Shown here: positions 24,376 to 36,475 of the stretch, in pieces
How the letters are laid out: each line of letters begins with the position of its first letter
How positions within the stretch are numbered: position 1 is the stretch's first letter
NCBI GenBank assembly: GCA_026261815.1
Contig: JAMPIT010000884.1
Coordinates: forward strand, 13,839,001 to 13,903,000
DNA: 64,000 nt
Origin: Monarcha castaneiventris obscurior
Taxonomy: Eukaryota; Chordata; Aves; Passeriformes; Monarchidae
Reading direction: 5' to 3'
Program-made: the position numbers and the translations under genes
Notes under the pieces: model-generated
Seen by the model: only the letters and a program-made list of their open reading frames with translations
What the model was told of the DNA's origin: nothing
Database searches by the model: none

Positions 24376-26609
24376 ACAGACCTGCGTTCATCATGATTGA
24401 TTCTGTGTGTTCTGTCAACATGAATCAAATTGAATGAGGTATTTCATGGAGTCTGTGACTTTACATTTTTCATGTTGTTTAACTTGCAGGACAATATAAG
24501 CCTTTAAATGCAAGGAGACACCATTGCTGGAGCTGCAGTTTTATATTACAGATTCTCGTGAGGGAGCTACTTCTGAAGGGTAGCTTCCTTTTTATCCCAT
24601 CCCTAAATGTTAGTTTTTCTTGCCTTTGTACCCAATACTGCAGTCCATGGTGAATTAAATTAATTTGCTGATCTGATATAAAATAAATCACAAATCCTCT
24701 CAAATAATTAGTTTCCTATCAGATCAATAAGCTGATCTAATGTGTCCTGAGGTCACTTGATAACTAGATCCAACATATGGGGTGAGAAAAGAAGAACCAC
24801 TCCTTTAGGCTACATTCCTCAATGACGGGGAGGGGGAAAAAATCAACAAATCCGCTAATTGACGTTCTCTGGAGTCAGGATATCTCTGTGCAGATGAAAG
24901 AAGCAATTAGCCTAGGTCAGAGGAAATAAGAAAGAGGAAAAAAGCTGTTGAACACAGCCTCTGCAGACAGCTCTGTTGGTAGAATGGAGCCTCTCCCTTG
25001 CTCCAAATAAAGAGCCTGATAGCTGTCCAGGGCTCCTGTCCGATAGCTCTGGAGGCTGGAAGTGTTTCTAGGGGTCATTGGTACAAGTGGCACAGGAGTC
25101 CTCTTCTGGATTAGTGTGAAGCATCAATGTGACTGAACAGGCATTGGGTCATTAGCCTGCCTGCCATCAGCACCAGATATCCTCACACACTGTGAGATAC
25201 ACAGCCAAAGCCTGTGCACACTCCAGCAGTAGAAACAAAGTGGTATCTTACAGCTTAATAAGTTTTGCAATCTGTGCTTGACAGGAAAAGCAGTTGTTCT
25301 CATTTCAAAACTATTTTTTTTATCTGCAATTAATGATTTCCAGGTCTAGCCATGCTGTGTAGAATTTTTGTTTCCTTCAGGGCAGTGAATCCTAATATGA
25401 GGCCGATTTCTTTTAAAGATCTAGTCAGACTAATACAAAACAAACTCCAAAGCCAAAGTGTGAGGTTTGCCTTTCCCTGGCAGGCAACACCAGAAAAGCA
25501 AAAGGGCTTATTATTCTCCGAACCAGCATCATCTTGCCAGAATCATCTTGCCCATTCAGTGCAATTTTGAACAGAGAATACTTCTTTGTCACAAGCCTCT
25601 TTTCAGAGACTCATTCGCTGTATGGTCCACGCCATGTATACCATGATGAGGTAACATGATGAGTCTTCCAGCCTGAAATGATGGATGCCATATTTGGGAC
25701 CTTCGGGTTTCTTTTACTGATCCTATAATATTCAATACCTCAAAAAGATTGAAGATGCTACTTTTCAAGATGAGCAGCTACTTTTCCGGAACCTTCTTTT
25801 CTTCCTTTTCACACCATTTCACAGCCTTCTTGCTTAGGAAGCCCTCAAGCCTACCATAACAATGGTTGCCTGTGACTTTCACACAATGTTAAAAATGACA
25901 TTTTAAAATCATGCTGGTTGCCAGGATTAGTTTAAAATAGTATTAAGAAGGAAAGAATTTGTGAGGGAAATACAGTGATCTCAATATCCCACTTTTCCTC
26001 TCACTGGCCGTTGCTGGCCACATTTTACTTAAGCCAGGGGATTTCATCCTTCAAGTAACTCTCTCATTTGAATCATCTAGAAGAAAATCATATACAGTGC
26101 AACACAAATAAATCCCCTGTCTCTCAGCTGGCTTCTCTGTTTCACAGATCTCTTCAGTATCTGGTAAACTTCAGCATCTGCTTTTCTTCACAGTTATCTT
26201 CGCTGCTGCTGTCCAGCTGCACAAAAACCTGCTCTGTTTCAAACTGTAGGAGATGGAGCTTTCTCTGTTCTGGAAGAATCAGAAGATGACCTGAGTTTCT
26301 CCTGAGAATTGCCTTTGTTTGTTCTGTAATTGCTTGAACAAATAAGAGTGATCTTCATGTGGAATATCTGGAAGAGCTTCCCCTGTGGTTTGCATTATGT
26401 GAGATATACGGGGCCCTGTGGCTGCAAGGGCTTTATTTATGTGGTCTTTTCTGTGGTCTTTTCTCATACCTTTCTTCATGTGCATTCATTCCCCTCCCTT
26501 TTCTTTTTCAGTGGGGCTGTAAGAATTTGCAGTATTTTTGTATTTAATACCAGCTGTATAATGAATTTTAAGCTATTCCCACTAAAATTTCAGCAACTGA
26601 CAGACTTTT
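24376..26609. other. Intergenic, possibly the downstream part of a decayed retroelement
   Basis: No gene was recognised. If the integrase-like remnant at 26610-26930 is real, its downstream (env and 3' LTR) side would fall here on the minus strand. A minus-strand open frame at 26485-26279 (GPRISHIMQTTG region) lies where an integrase C terminus would be expected, but I cannot confirm it. A plus-strand segment near 24985-25110 has an AATAAA signal followed by a GC-richer stretch that vaguely recalls an LTR; this is not strong enough to call. Direct short duplications are visible near 25525-25550 and 26440-26465. Confidence 0.35.
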
Positions 26610-26930
26610 TCCAGAGTAAGGTGAAATAATACTGTGTTTCACCCAGGAGATTTTTGTAGGGACCCCTGTTGCAATCTGGATGACATTTTCAATAAAACCA
26701 TTATGTTGTGGATACCTTGGCCATGAAATGCTTTAAGTGGTACTATTTTTGCAAGATATTAGCATCTTAATCAAATCACGGGCCATTTTCTGTAATTACC
26801 ACAATTGGTGCAATGCGTGTGTCAGTCTTTATGGACTAGACATAAGATTGCCAGTGTTGCAGTGATAGTCTTTAATGGAGTTACAGCTGAACAGCAAGAA
26901 AAGTAATCTATTTTTAGCCTGTAATTTTCC
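26610..26930 (-). mobile_element. Decayed retrovirus-like or LTR-retrotransposon integrase remnant
   Basis: Reading the minus strand across frames, three spaced motifs fit a retroelement integrase core. There is an Asp-containing KIDYF near 26915-26900 and a TENGP segment around 26797-26780, where the expected Asp is changed to Glu. A YPQHNGFIEN segment around 26715-26683 carries the catalytic Glu. The second and third sites are about 100 bases (33-34 codons) apart, close to the 35-residue spacing typical of DDE integrases. Stop codons and at least one frameshift interrupt the frame, so nothing functional remains. I could not find convincing reverse transcriptase motifs upstream (27000-30500) or paired LTRs, so the family (gamma-like ERV or gypsy-like) is undecided. 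Chance similarity cannot be excluded, because three frames were scanned. Confidence 0.42.
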
Positions 26931-27471
26931 CAGCATCATAAGCAAATCCAAACCATATCTTAACTTGTTGATCTAAAATTTCCTTGACTATATTTAGATA
27001 TGGGCTGGTATCTGTTTCAAGGCTTGTTTTGTTGTTAACAGCACTCACCTTTTATCATCTTAGCAGGTTCTTTGTGGCCTGGTCTATGTACTAGAAATTC
27101 TGTTGTTATTTTGTTGTGTTTTTGTGTACTTCAGCTTTTCTGTGCACGTCTCTTTCATTTTATCTTCATGAACTGCTGTTCTTCCATAGTTTCAGCTCTC
27201 CCCATGGGAGGTAAGACAGAGTTTTCTTCTTTCACATTTGTTTCCTTTACATCTGATTTACATTTTACTCACAGTAAGAATATTTTGTTCACTGCATGAC
27301 ATGAGTTTTACCTACTCGTGCTGAATAGTTATTTAACTGAAAAAAAGTTACTGAAACTTGGCTTGCAAAATTGTGCCCAGCTCAAACTCACTGTATTTCC
27401 GGTACTGGGATTGGATTTTCCTGACAGAAGGAAGGTGTCTTCCAAGGCTTCTTTTACAACAGCAGTGGGAT

Positions 27472-27500
27472 AGTCAATATAGTCAATATAGTTAATATAG
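27472..27500. repeat. 9-bp tandem repeat (AGTCAATAT, three copies)
   Basis: Units at 27472-27480, 27481-27489 and 27490-27498 are identical except for one base in the third. It is a short local duplication inside a minus-strand open frame, where it encodes a repeated Tyr-Ile-Asp pattern. Confidence 0.85.
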
Positions 27501-28555
27501 ACCATGGAGCAGTTCTTACTCTGATGTAGGGACCTATATCCACTCACTTGAATCACACCTTGAGCTGTTCTGGCTGCATTGACTCTGTTAACAATGATGG
27601 GATTCCTTCCCAGGCAGAAGGAGAGACCTTTATTGTAAACTGCTGTAGTCAGAGGAGACAAATCCCACCTGAAACAGAGCTGCCATTTGGACAGTTCCCA
27701 CAAAGAACCTCCCATACAGAGGAGTTCTTTTAAAGACAACTGTAGGCACTCATGGGAAGCTTTTACAAGATGTTTTCATTCTTATGAATTTAACTGTGCA
27801 TTTTCTTCCAATCAGTCTCTTCCATTGCTTCATGAAACTTCACTCTGGTTTATTGTAGTTTTTAGACTTCACCTCTGACTATTCAGACCTGTTTTGCTTC
27901 TTCATTTTGTGATGAGGTTCTGTAGCATGAGCTGGTTTCATTTTCAAAACTTGTAATCAGGTCTAGCTCTGTTCTGCAGCCAATTCTCAAAGTCTTTAGT
28001 AAGCTAAAGCTGTATACTTCTCACAGCCTTTTTCTGAGGATCTCTTGATCCCTACAGTAGTCTGATCTCAGATCTGATTTTGAAAATTACATGCTCAACG
28101 GTACTTTCAAACATTGTGAGTATCTTGAAAGATTTCCTTTTGGTTTCCCTTATACAGTGGCCATGTCTCAAATATTTCAGTCTTTCCAAGAGCACAATAT
28201 TTTCTCAAATCTCTATAGCACAGGATTTCTCATTTGCAATCTGGTGCTTCTGATCCTGCAGTACTCAGAGTTACCTTAATTCATCTTCCTTTTCATCAGC
28301 CCTGTCTCATTTTTAAAGAAAAATTGTGTTATTTGATTGAACCTACTTCAACCATATCCTCCATTTCAGGAGAATTTCATATGCTTTGAACTTTTTTAGT
28401 TTCTACTCTGTAGTGTTCTCCCCTTACCACTCCTTTTGGTCTTTTTTTCTCCATGCCATCTTTTGTTTGTACTCTGCTGCATGTTAAGTTGGATTAAAGA
28501 AAATGCCAGATTAGTGATAAAAAAGGCATCACTCATACAAAAAAGGGGCATGTGC

Positions 28556-28571
28556 ATATATATATATATAT
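28556..28571. repeat. (AT)8 microsatellite
   Basis: Eight AT units followed by an imperfect TCTATATCTA extension. Confidence 0.9.
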
Positions 28572-30882
28572 CTATATCTAGAAGTAATAAACAGACAAGA
28601 GAGGAAGGAATTTGTGAAGGAGAAACTAAAAACGTTCCACTGAGCTGGTTTCTGTCACCAAGTATCCCTGAGAGCAGCTGCTGAACTGGGGAGTGTTCCA
28701 GCCTCTAAGGCAATGGGTCACTTTGTTATAGCCAGAAATCCACTGTCATTTGTCTTGCTGTAATCTCAGCTGCTCATCTGTACGTGGTTTTGTGCTTGTA
28801 TAGTTCTGTCATACTCTATATATTCTCACATCCTATTGTCATTCAAATGGTTTCCAGCCTTCATCTTTATTTTTGTGGAGCTCTCTTCTCCAGGGGAGGC
28901 AGGAGCCCTGTGTGGCAGGATTGTATTAGCTGAAAACAAGGTTATCTTTCATTAAACACTTAGTGGTTCACACATCACACACAGGCTGTAGCTCCCTGGT
29001 TAAATATTGCTGCTAATGCATCTCTTTTTTTCCCCAGCTATTTCCATTTGTCCCAGCTTGCAGCAAAGGTTAAGGCAGCTTGATTTGTAGTAGTTTCCTT
29101 TTATCCTTATACTTTTAGTTTTCTGAAATTGTATTTTCTGTATTGAGGAATTTTCATCTCTAATTTTTTTGTACAGATTTCTGCATATGTAAAATAGCTT
29201 GTCTTTTCCAGTCTACATGATTGTACTGGTTCTGTTTCCTTTCTGCCTTGTTGTTCTGCTGCTCCCACCAGCTTTTACTTTCTCATTTTGCCTCCCTGTC
29301 TCAACTTCTTTCTTTTCTTCCTCTGAAATGGCTGGTCCCCATTCTACCTTGAGCCCTACTTCCTCTTCATTATCTTTGCCTTTCCCAGTATTCCCCTTTA
29401 ACTCAGCCACTCTCTTCCTCCGTTTACGTAAACTCCTGCTCCTTCTCCAGAGGACAGAAACAGGTAAAAGCTGTGATGGGATGACCCGTCCCCTGCACCT
29501 GGTTTTCCCTGAAGGCTGCATCTTCTCTCCAAGGCTGGCTGTGCACCTGTCCTCTCTTGTGATAATTTCTGCAAAACTCTGCTCCTCCAGCTGGTCCCCA
29601 GAGGACCCAGATTCGTGCTGTGAATAACGAGACTTCCCTCCCTCCAGTCTGTTCTGACTATCACTTCTTTTTTTTTTTTTTTCTCCCTGCCCACTCATTT
29701 TCTATGTTTAATGTCCATGTGACACCATTCTTCTCTCTCTTGTACTCAGCCTTCCTTTACAACTGGCTCCTGGCTTTCCATTTTGCTTCCCAGAGCTGAT
29801 GATTTCATTTTCTGCACTGAAATCTGTGCTCCTCTGCAAGTCTAGATCAGCTGCTTTATTTCTCCAGATAAGCCCTGTTTGTTTTGCTTACTTCATGACA
29901 TTTCAGCATGCTCAGGTTAATTCCATCAACCAAGCTACTGAGAACATTAAACATGTAACTTTTTAATATTTCAGGTCTTAGAGAGGTCAAGAAGGCATGT
30001 GTCAGACTTGCAAGTTGAAGAGGTTAACTTCTCCAAGCTCTGCCATTATTCCTAAAACATAATGAAAAAAGAAAATGGATACTATCATCATACTAGGAAG
30101 GGTATAAGAAAATCTCAGTGAGATCAGGCTGCTGGGAAAAGCTTGAAAGAAAAACAGGAGCACTCTGAAACAGAAAGAAATTAAGTAATCCTGAATCTTT
30201 GGAAATGACAGTAAAAGAAAACCAGAATTCCTCAGCAAGAGCAGGGGGAAGGGCTTTTAAATAGAGCCTATAACAAAGACAACTGCAGAGGGGATTGCAA
30301 AAGCTCTGAAAAATGAAGCAACCCAGCTCAATAGAAAACAGGAGTGAGCAGCAGCACGCCAGAGGCCCAAAGGCTGCTGGTGGTTCATGACAAGCTGCAG
30401 CAGAGGAGCTCCCTGCCACACGGCCGCCCTGCTTGAGGAGTTGTGCAAACCCTCCTGGGCGTGTTCACCTGCATGCAAAGGAGCCACAGGACTTACCAGA
30501 TAAATGCCCTGATGTGTGTGGTAGGAGATGGGACAAGGCAATTGTTGTCATCTCTGTGTCCCTTTATTAATGTGAGGAAAGGAGAGGGTTTGCAAAGGAA
30601 AGGATATGCTTGATTTCTGCTTGATGAGAGACAGAGTCTGTGTCTAGCACCACTTACAAAGATTGCCTGTTGCAACAGAAAAACAAGCAGAAGAAAGGAT
30701 GTTTTTTTAACAAGAGTTGTTCAGTGCTGTTTATGTGATTGGGAAAGAAAATGTTTTACCAGTCCAGCTATCCCAGGGAACAATTTCTTCCATGTTGTTG
30801 ACCACTAGTGAAAAGATCATGTAAACCAGCAGAGCTGTTTATACGACCAGCAGAAGATACAACATTTCCAGTAACGCTATGA

Positions 30883-30885
<3 letters not shown>

Positions 30886-30914
<29 letters not shown>
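30886..30914 (+). repeat. Poly(A) run of 29
   Basis: An uninterrupted run of 29 A residues. I looked for a retrocopy body upstream and for flanking direct repeats and recognised none, so I list it as a simple repeat; lengths of such runs are often unreliable in assemblies. Confidence 0.9.
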
Positions 30915-30916
<2 letters not shown>

Positions 30917-31483
30917 GAAAGAAATTAGAAAGTCAGATTTCCAGTGTAATAATAATTGCAGTGCAATAGAAATGCTCACAGCAGAACACCTTTATGAAAG
31001 AGAAGGTAACAATAAACCGTGGAAGAGGCTGGGATTATAGGCTGCATCCAGCACAAGTGACAAGAAGAAAGAAAGAAAGGCATCAATGTGTAACCACATT
31101 GGAGAGAAATGGTAAAAAATAGCTAAAAAAAAATAGCTAAAAATATAGCTAAAAATCCTAGAAACCACCCAAAGGGGACTGAGATCAGGAGATGCTTCCA
31201 TTTTCCCACAGGAGACAACATAATGGGATAGATATCACCATATTGCAGTAAAGACAAGTCCAAATGGCTGAAAATTCAAATTGGTTTTGGAATGGTTGTG
31301 CCAAAAGAGTGCAAATGTGTTAGTCGTGTCTGAAAAGACTGTATTCACCCAGTAAATATAAACCTATGTTCACCCAGTAAAGCTGTGCTAGATGTTGATT
31401 GGCAGCTCCTAGGGAACTACTAAAATCACAATAATGAAGAAAAAATGTAAGTGGAAAAAAGATAAAATTGGGTTTGGAGCAGT

Positions 31484-31605
31484 TGTCACTGGAAAAAAAA
31501 CCAACAACCTACCAACCAACCAACAACGACAAAAGAAAAATAAAGGGAAAAAAACACCAACCCTCAAAACAAACAAACAAAAAAACCCCAAACTAACCTA
31601 AAATA
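31484..31605 (+). repeat. A/C-rich low-complexity tract
   Basis: Irregular (CCAA), (CAAC) and (CAAA) words run through this stretch with almost no T or G. Similar tracts recur at 18788-18843 and 61603-61696. Long open frames on the opposite strand here are composition artefacts. Confidence 0.85.
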
Positions 31606-34600
31606 CCCAAGGCAAGCTTGTTCAGTTGCAGACCTGATTCAGTTTTGGACATGTGCTATATTACTATACTGCATATACAAGTTGTTATAGCCAGTTCCTA
31701 GGGAAACTGGAGAAAGGAAAGAAAATGTTCCAAGAAAAATATGAGAAATTATCAGCTACTTTTACAGTGATTGCCAGAAATGAAAGAGTTAGATGTAGAA
31801 GGAGCGCTTGGTTACGCTGGGGATAGAGGGAGATCTATAAATAAATGGATTTCACAGGTATACCCAGGATTAGCAAAAAAGGAACAAAATAAGATTATTT
31901 ACCACTTCCTTTGGTGTCACAGTTCTTCATTGCTTTTCACTATCAAGGCACTGTAGTTCTTTCCAAGGCAGGAAATATTGGATAAGTACTTCTTAAGTAA
32001 AAACCCAGTTCCTTCCATATACATCACAGAACTTAACACAGGTATGTTTTTGGAATGACACTTGCTTCATTCAGCCTGTCATGTATTTGTCAGGTAATTT
32101 GTTATCCAAAGCCAAAGCCCTATTGGAAAAAAGTGACACGAGAAACTTCTGGCAAATGCTTTCCTGCAAAAGCATCAGCGCTGACTACAGCCCTGGTGTT
32201 TACAGTCACATCCCTTAAACATTTCTTCAGGGCTCTGGTAGTCTTCAGAAGGAATCAGCCTTATGGGGACCAGGCTACCAGCATAATGTCTGACTGGTAA
32301 AGCTGACAGAGAACAAAAAGCTGAACAAAATGTATACCACGTGTAGGTCTAACAAGACAACCTTGCCTTGCTTAGAAGGAAACATAAAACTAGAAAACCT
32401 GAAGTGGAAATGAGAAGTGTGTCAACCCTTAAGATGTATAACTTATAAGCAGAATTGTAAGAATTACTTCTTTTTAAATTTTATTTTGTTGATTTGTAAC
32501 AGATTCTCTCTGTGCCAAAATCTGTAATCTTACATAATTTGCATAATTTGTTCACCAAAAAGATCTATTCACTATGCAACTGAAGAAAACAGGGCGTCTT
32601 TGTAACATTTAACAACTGTGTTCAAGAAGTAACAGCAAATGAAGAGGAAAACCAGAAGCCTGTCACGTATTTCAAGCACTGCAAACACACAAACAAACCC
32701 AACCCAGCATTATGTCCCAGTGGAAATGAAACTCTTACTAATGACACAAACTTTTGAACAACTTGCTGAGTATTGGTATGGTTTGTTTCTGTTGTAAAAA
32801 AAAGACTCTCAATGCATTTAGTGGCACGGTGGAATCCACAATTATTAAACAAATTTTTGTCCAGAATACCAATGCTGTTACTGCAACTTGGCAACTTTCT
32901 TTTGGAGCCGAGCACTTCCCAGGGAGTGCAGGCAGAGGGACACGTGTTTTGTCAAGAGCTCCAGTTACGCAATAACACAACAGGAAAGAGCTTAAATCAC
33001 GGAAAAAAGCCCAGAAAACAAAACCCGAGGCCTTTGCTGACCTTACAGCAGCAGTAGTTTCAGCACCAGTGGGCTGACTGGAACCAGTTAGGGATGCATG
33101 GCAAAAAAAGCCGGCTGGAAGCTCGCACAAAGCTGGGTGGAGCTGGGGGAATGAGCCTCTGCCAGGTTGGCTCTTGTCTTGGCAATGACCTCCCTCTCAC
33201 TGACAAAGTGTTCCTGAAAGAAAAGCACATTTTTACAATCTTGGTGCTTTTGAAAGTAAGTGCTTTATGATTTCCACAAGGGATGCAGATAGAAACAAAT
33301 GTAGGACAAAATACAGCAGCCAGGTGGACAGCCTTGACCACACAGACAGACTCAGACTCTATCACACAGCTATAAAATACAAGCTAAAGACTAAAAAACA
33401 ACCTCTTTTCCCACCCTGCAGAGTCACTTAATGGATTTCAGCAGTGAGTAGGCCACAAAGCTGTTTTTCTGAAATGGAAATATTGTAGTTATTTCCTTCC
33501 CTAAATATACAAAGCAGGCAATAATGCTGAAAGAATCTCATCCATAAAGAAATTGAAATCAATATTGCAATACATGGTATTCGTGAAGCCCTGATTTGGC
33601 TAAAAGCTCTTAATTTCCAGCACGGCATTTGTGCTGCTGGCAGGATGCTGCCCAGCAGTGATTTATCAGCAAAGAAAATAGATATCTGAAGCTGGGCTGC
33701 TATGTCCATACCTAGTTACCAAAATAAATTGCCTGATTTTCAAGCTTGCCAGGAACCAGAAGGTCCCAGGAGCACACGTGTGATAGAGAACAATTACACA
33801 GCAGATCAAAGCTAAAGCAGACTAACCACGGTCCCCTAAATTACAAGGGAAACTGAGCCTTTAGTGCCAGTTGGAACATGTTTTATTTCTTTTTGCTTTT
33901 CAGTTCCAGGTCTCCAGTCTGTGATCCACTGAGAAAGCTGCTAACTCCAGAATCGCCTGTTGGTGACCAAATTTGACGAAGTGGAGACCAAATCAGGGAT
34001 TTTTCACCTGACATTTTAGGTCAATTTTCTAAAGCTGTGCCAAATCACTTACATGTTCAAATATCTTCTAACCCAGGAAAATGTAATGGATTTTAAATCA
34101 CTGTCTCTGGATGTCTAACACAGGACAGTTTAAGAGACGTTAAACTCATTTAGGTCAGCTTTCTGTGGAAAAATGCATAGCATTTTGATATTCATGCATT
34201 ATGTCTAATGTTTCCTGCTTGATGCAGGCATGAAGTTAAAAGTCTGTCTTCAGAATTAAAATTAAAGGTCTGTCTGTCTGATATTTACAGAGCTACATGT
34301 TATATTTTATGGGACCAAGTGACCAGAAGTGAAATCTACCTTGGGCAGATGCTATTGACCCTAACTGGCGCCACTCAGGCAGAAAGAAATGGCCCCAAAA
34401 CACCACAATAAATCAGGATACTACAAATAATTTATTCACAAGTAAAGCCTCAGGCTCCTGTGGACTACAAACGTTCATGTTTCAAGACATAAATGAGAAA
34501 AAAATGTGGCTAATAAATTCACTCCTGTTGAAAAATAAGTTTTTCTGTGTGGTTGAAGCAAATCCAGTTGGAAATGACTTACTGAACATCTAGAAAACAA

Positions 34601-36370
34601 ACTCCAAATGCTTCATCATTATTGCACATCACCAGCTACATAAATGGACCCAAATTCTAACCATGTTGGGATTAGCAAGTATCCAGTGTCATTAGAGATT
34701 ATGCATGTTGCTAGAATAAAAATAAATTCAGTAATATTTACCCCACTAGAACCAAAAGGCAATTTAACCTCAGAATAAAAACCCCAGTGTTCTATGTTTA
34801 TTTTGACACACTAGAAAAAAATACTTTCACCAGTTTCAGCTACACCTGATCCAGCATCACTTTAATGTAGTGTTAGAAGCACCTGTAGCTTTTTAGAGCA
34901 AAGTGTGCTAGTTAAATAGAGTCATGGACGGTTATTCATAACAAAATTACACAGTAAATCTGTTTCAGTAGAAGAGCAAAAACAAAAAAAAAACCCAGAA
35001 AACCCCTCATTATGTCCCATTTTTGTTATATATTAAGCTTAGCTTTCCTCTTCCACTATAGTTTTTCATCATGACACGAGTGTGACTGACTTTAGGAGGG
35101 ACAGAAGTTAAAATGCTTGGTCTCAAATGCACCTACACTAACTTACAGTACACAGGGCAAATGCAGTGCACTCATATTGCAGGAGAGTGGATGAGACCTG
35201 TAGATCCCGTAATACTGACTATATTTGGCATGACTCCACTACATTTTCAGTGTAATTTAGGGTTGAGGAGCGTGCAAGGTTCCTTCAGTGACGGATTTGC
35301 TCTGGTAGAAGAACAACCTAGAATTTTTACATGTAAATCCATGTCGTTATTACCATAAGCTTATGACTTTTTTTTGGGGTGCTTCTCTTTAAATTTGCAT
35401 ATCTGTATGTAGGGCTCAGGCACAGTCTCATCCATGTGCTTTCCCATTCCTTGTGCACTGTTGACACGGTGAGGTTCCCAGCTCTTGCAGAAGCATGACT
35501 CATATGGAAAAAAGTGTCCTTTTGAGAAGCTCTGCTTTGTTAGGTCTGGTGTGAGCCAGATTCTTCTGACCATTCCAGCTCAAATCTGAGGTCACCTTTG
35601 CTGAAAGACTTCAGCTCTCTAATTCTCTGCCAACTCCTCATGAAGGAAGCTCCTAGTTTCTCCAGGGAGCCTCAGCCACAGCCTTTGGCTTCTCTCTAAT
35701 TCCTAGACTTGCAACTTTTGTTTTGTTTAGGGACTCGGCTGACATCCCCTTTCATTACCTTCTTCAGAGCAGTTTCCTTAAAGCTCATCAGTGCCCCAGT
35801 CCTTGTCCTCACAGACTGAGTGGATGCAGCTGAGCCCCATCTGAAGACCGTTGTCCCTGCCCTGGGCCTGTCACCTTTGGACTAACTCCGTAATACCCAT
35901 TCTTATCTCATTCAACTATTACAAAACCCTGTGGTCAAATCCTCCACCACGGGTCTGTATTTCACCAATGCTCAGGTGAAATACTGAATGTTAGCATTTG
36001 CACCTCACAGATTTGGGTGTGAAACTCGCAGGCTGCCAGCAAAAAGTCCTAAAATCCATTTGGCGCATCTTTTTCCTCCTAGAAATCTGTGCTGAATAAT
36101 GTATTTAGGAAAATACACAATGAAACAACCACTTTGAATATAAAAGCTGATCTTGGAATTACCACTTGTTTTATTTTAATGAACAACTGATTTTTAAACA
36201 TGGTGAAAATAGGCATTCCCAGTTAATTTCACTATATGTGCAGCCCCTGCATTTGTTGTCCAAGTATCTGTGGGCAAGGGTCAAATATTCTTGAAAATAA
36301 TCACTTATATTAAGGTTCTTAATTTTTTCACCCCAATTCTTATTTACTAGCATGCTGGATGGAGCTCTGA

Positions 36371-36475
36371 GCCACCTGGTCTAGTGGAAGGTGTCCCTGT
36401 CCATCCCCACAGGGGTTTGGGACTGGGTGATCTTTAAGGTCCCTTCCAACTGAGGCCATTCTGTGATTCCATGAT
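36371..36475 (+). mobile_element. CR1 LINE 3' end fragment
   Basis: About 105 bases match the terminal part of CR1 in the sense direction. It starts ACCTGGTCTAGTGGAAGGTG, passes through TTTAAGGTCCCTTCCAAC, and ends with ATTCTGTGATTCCATGATC, the family's degenerate 3' terminal repeats. It is a severely 5'-truncated insertion with no coding capacity. Confidence 0.92.

Larger units (their letters stand above)
26931..36370. other. Intergenic, no gene recognised
   Basis: This long AT-rich stretch holds no recognisable gene. It includes low-complexity items listed separately (28556-28571, 30886-30914, 31484-31600, 27472-27500). Minus-strand open frames at 27739-27329 (136 codons) and 29698-29213 (161 codons, Lys/Glu-rich) are the longest. 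They lie upstream of the integrase-like remnant on the same strand and could be parts of the same old element, but neither shows a motif I recognise. Tandem TAGCTAAAAA words occur near 31115-31158. Confidence 0.4.

Noticed and set aside
24985..25110. LTR-like segment with an AATAAA signal and GC-richer downstream sequence
   Set aside because: No second copy, no clear TG...CA ends and no primer-binding-site match could be established by eye.
27329..27739. Minus-strand open frame of 136 codons as a pol-gene remnant
   Set aside because: It lies on the right side of the integrase-like remnant, but no reverse transcriptase or RNase H motif could be identified.
30886..30914. Poly(A) run considered as the tail of a processed retrocopy
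   Set aside because: No recognisable coding remnant upstream and no target-site duplication was seen.
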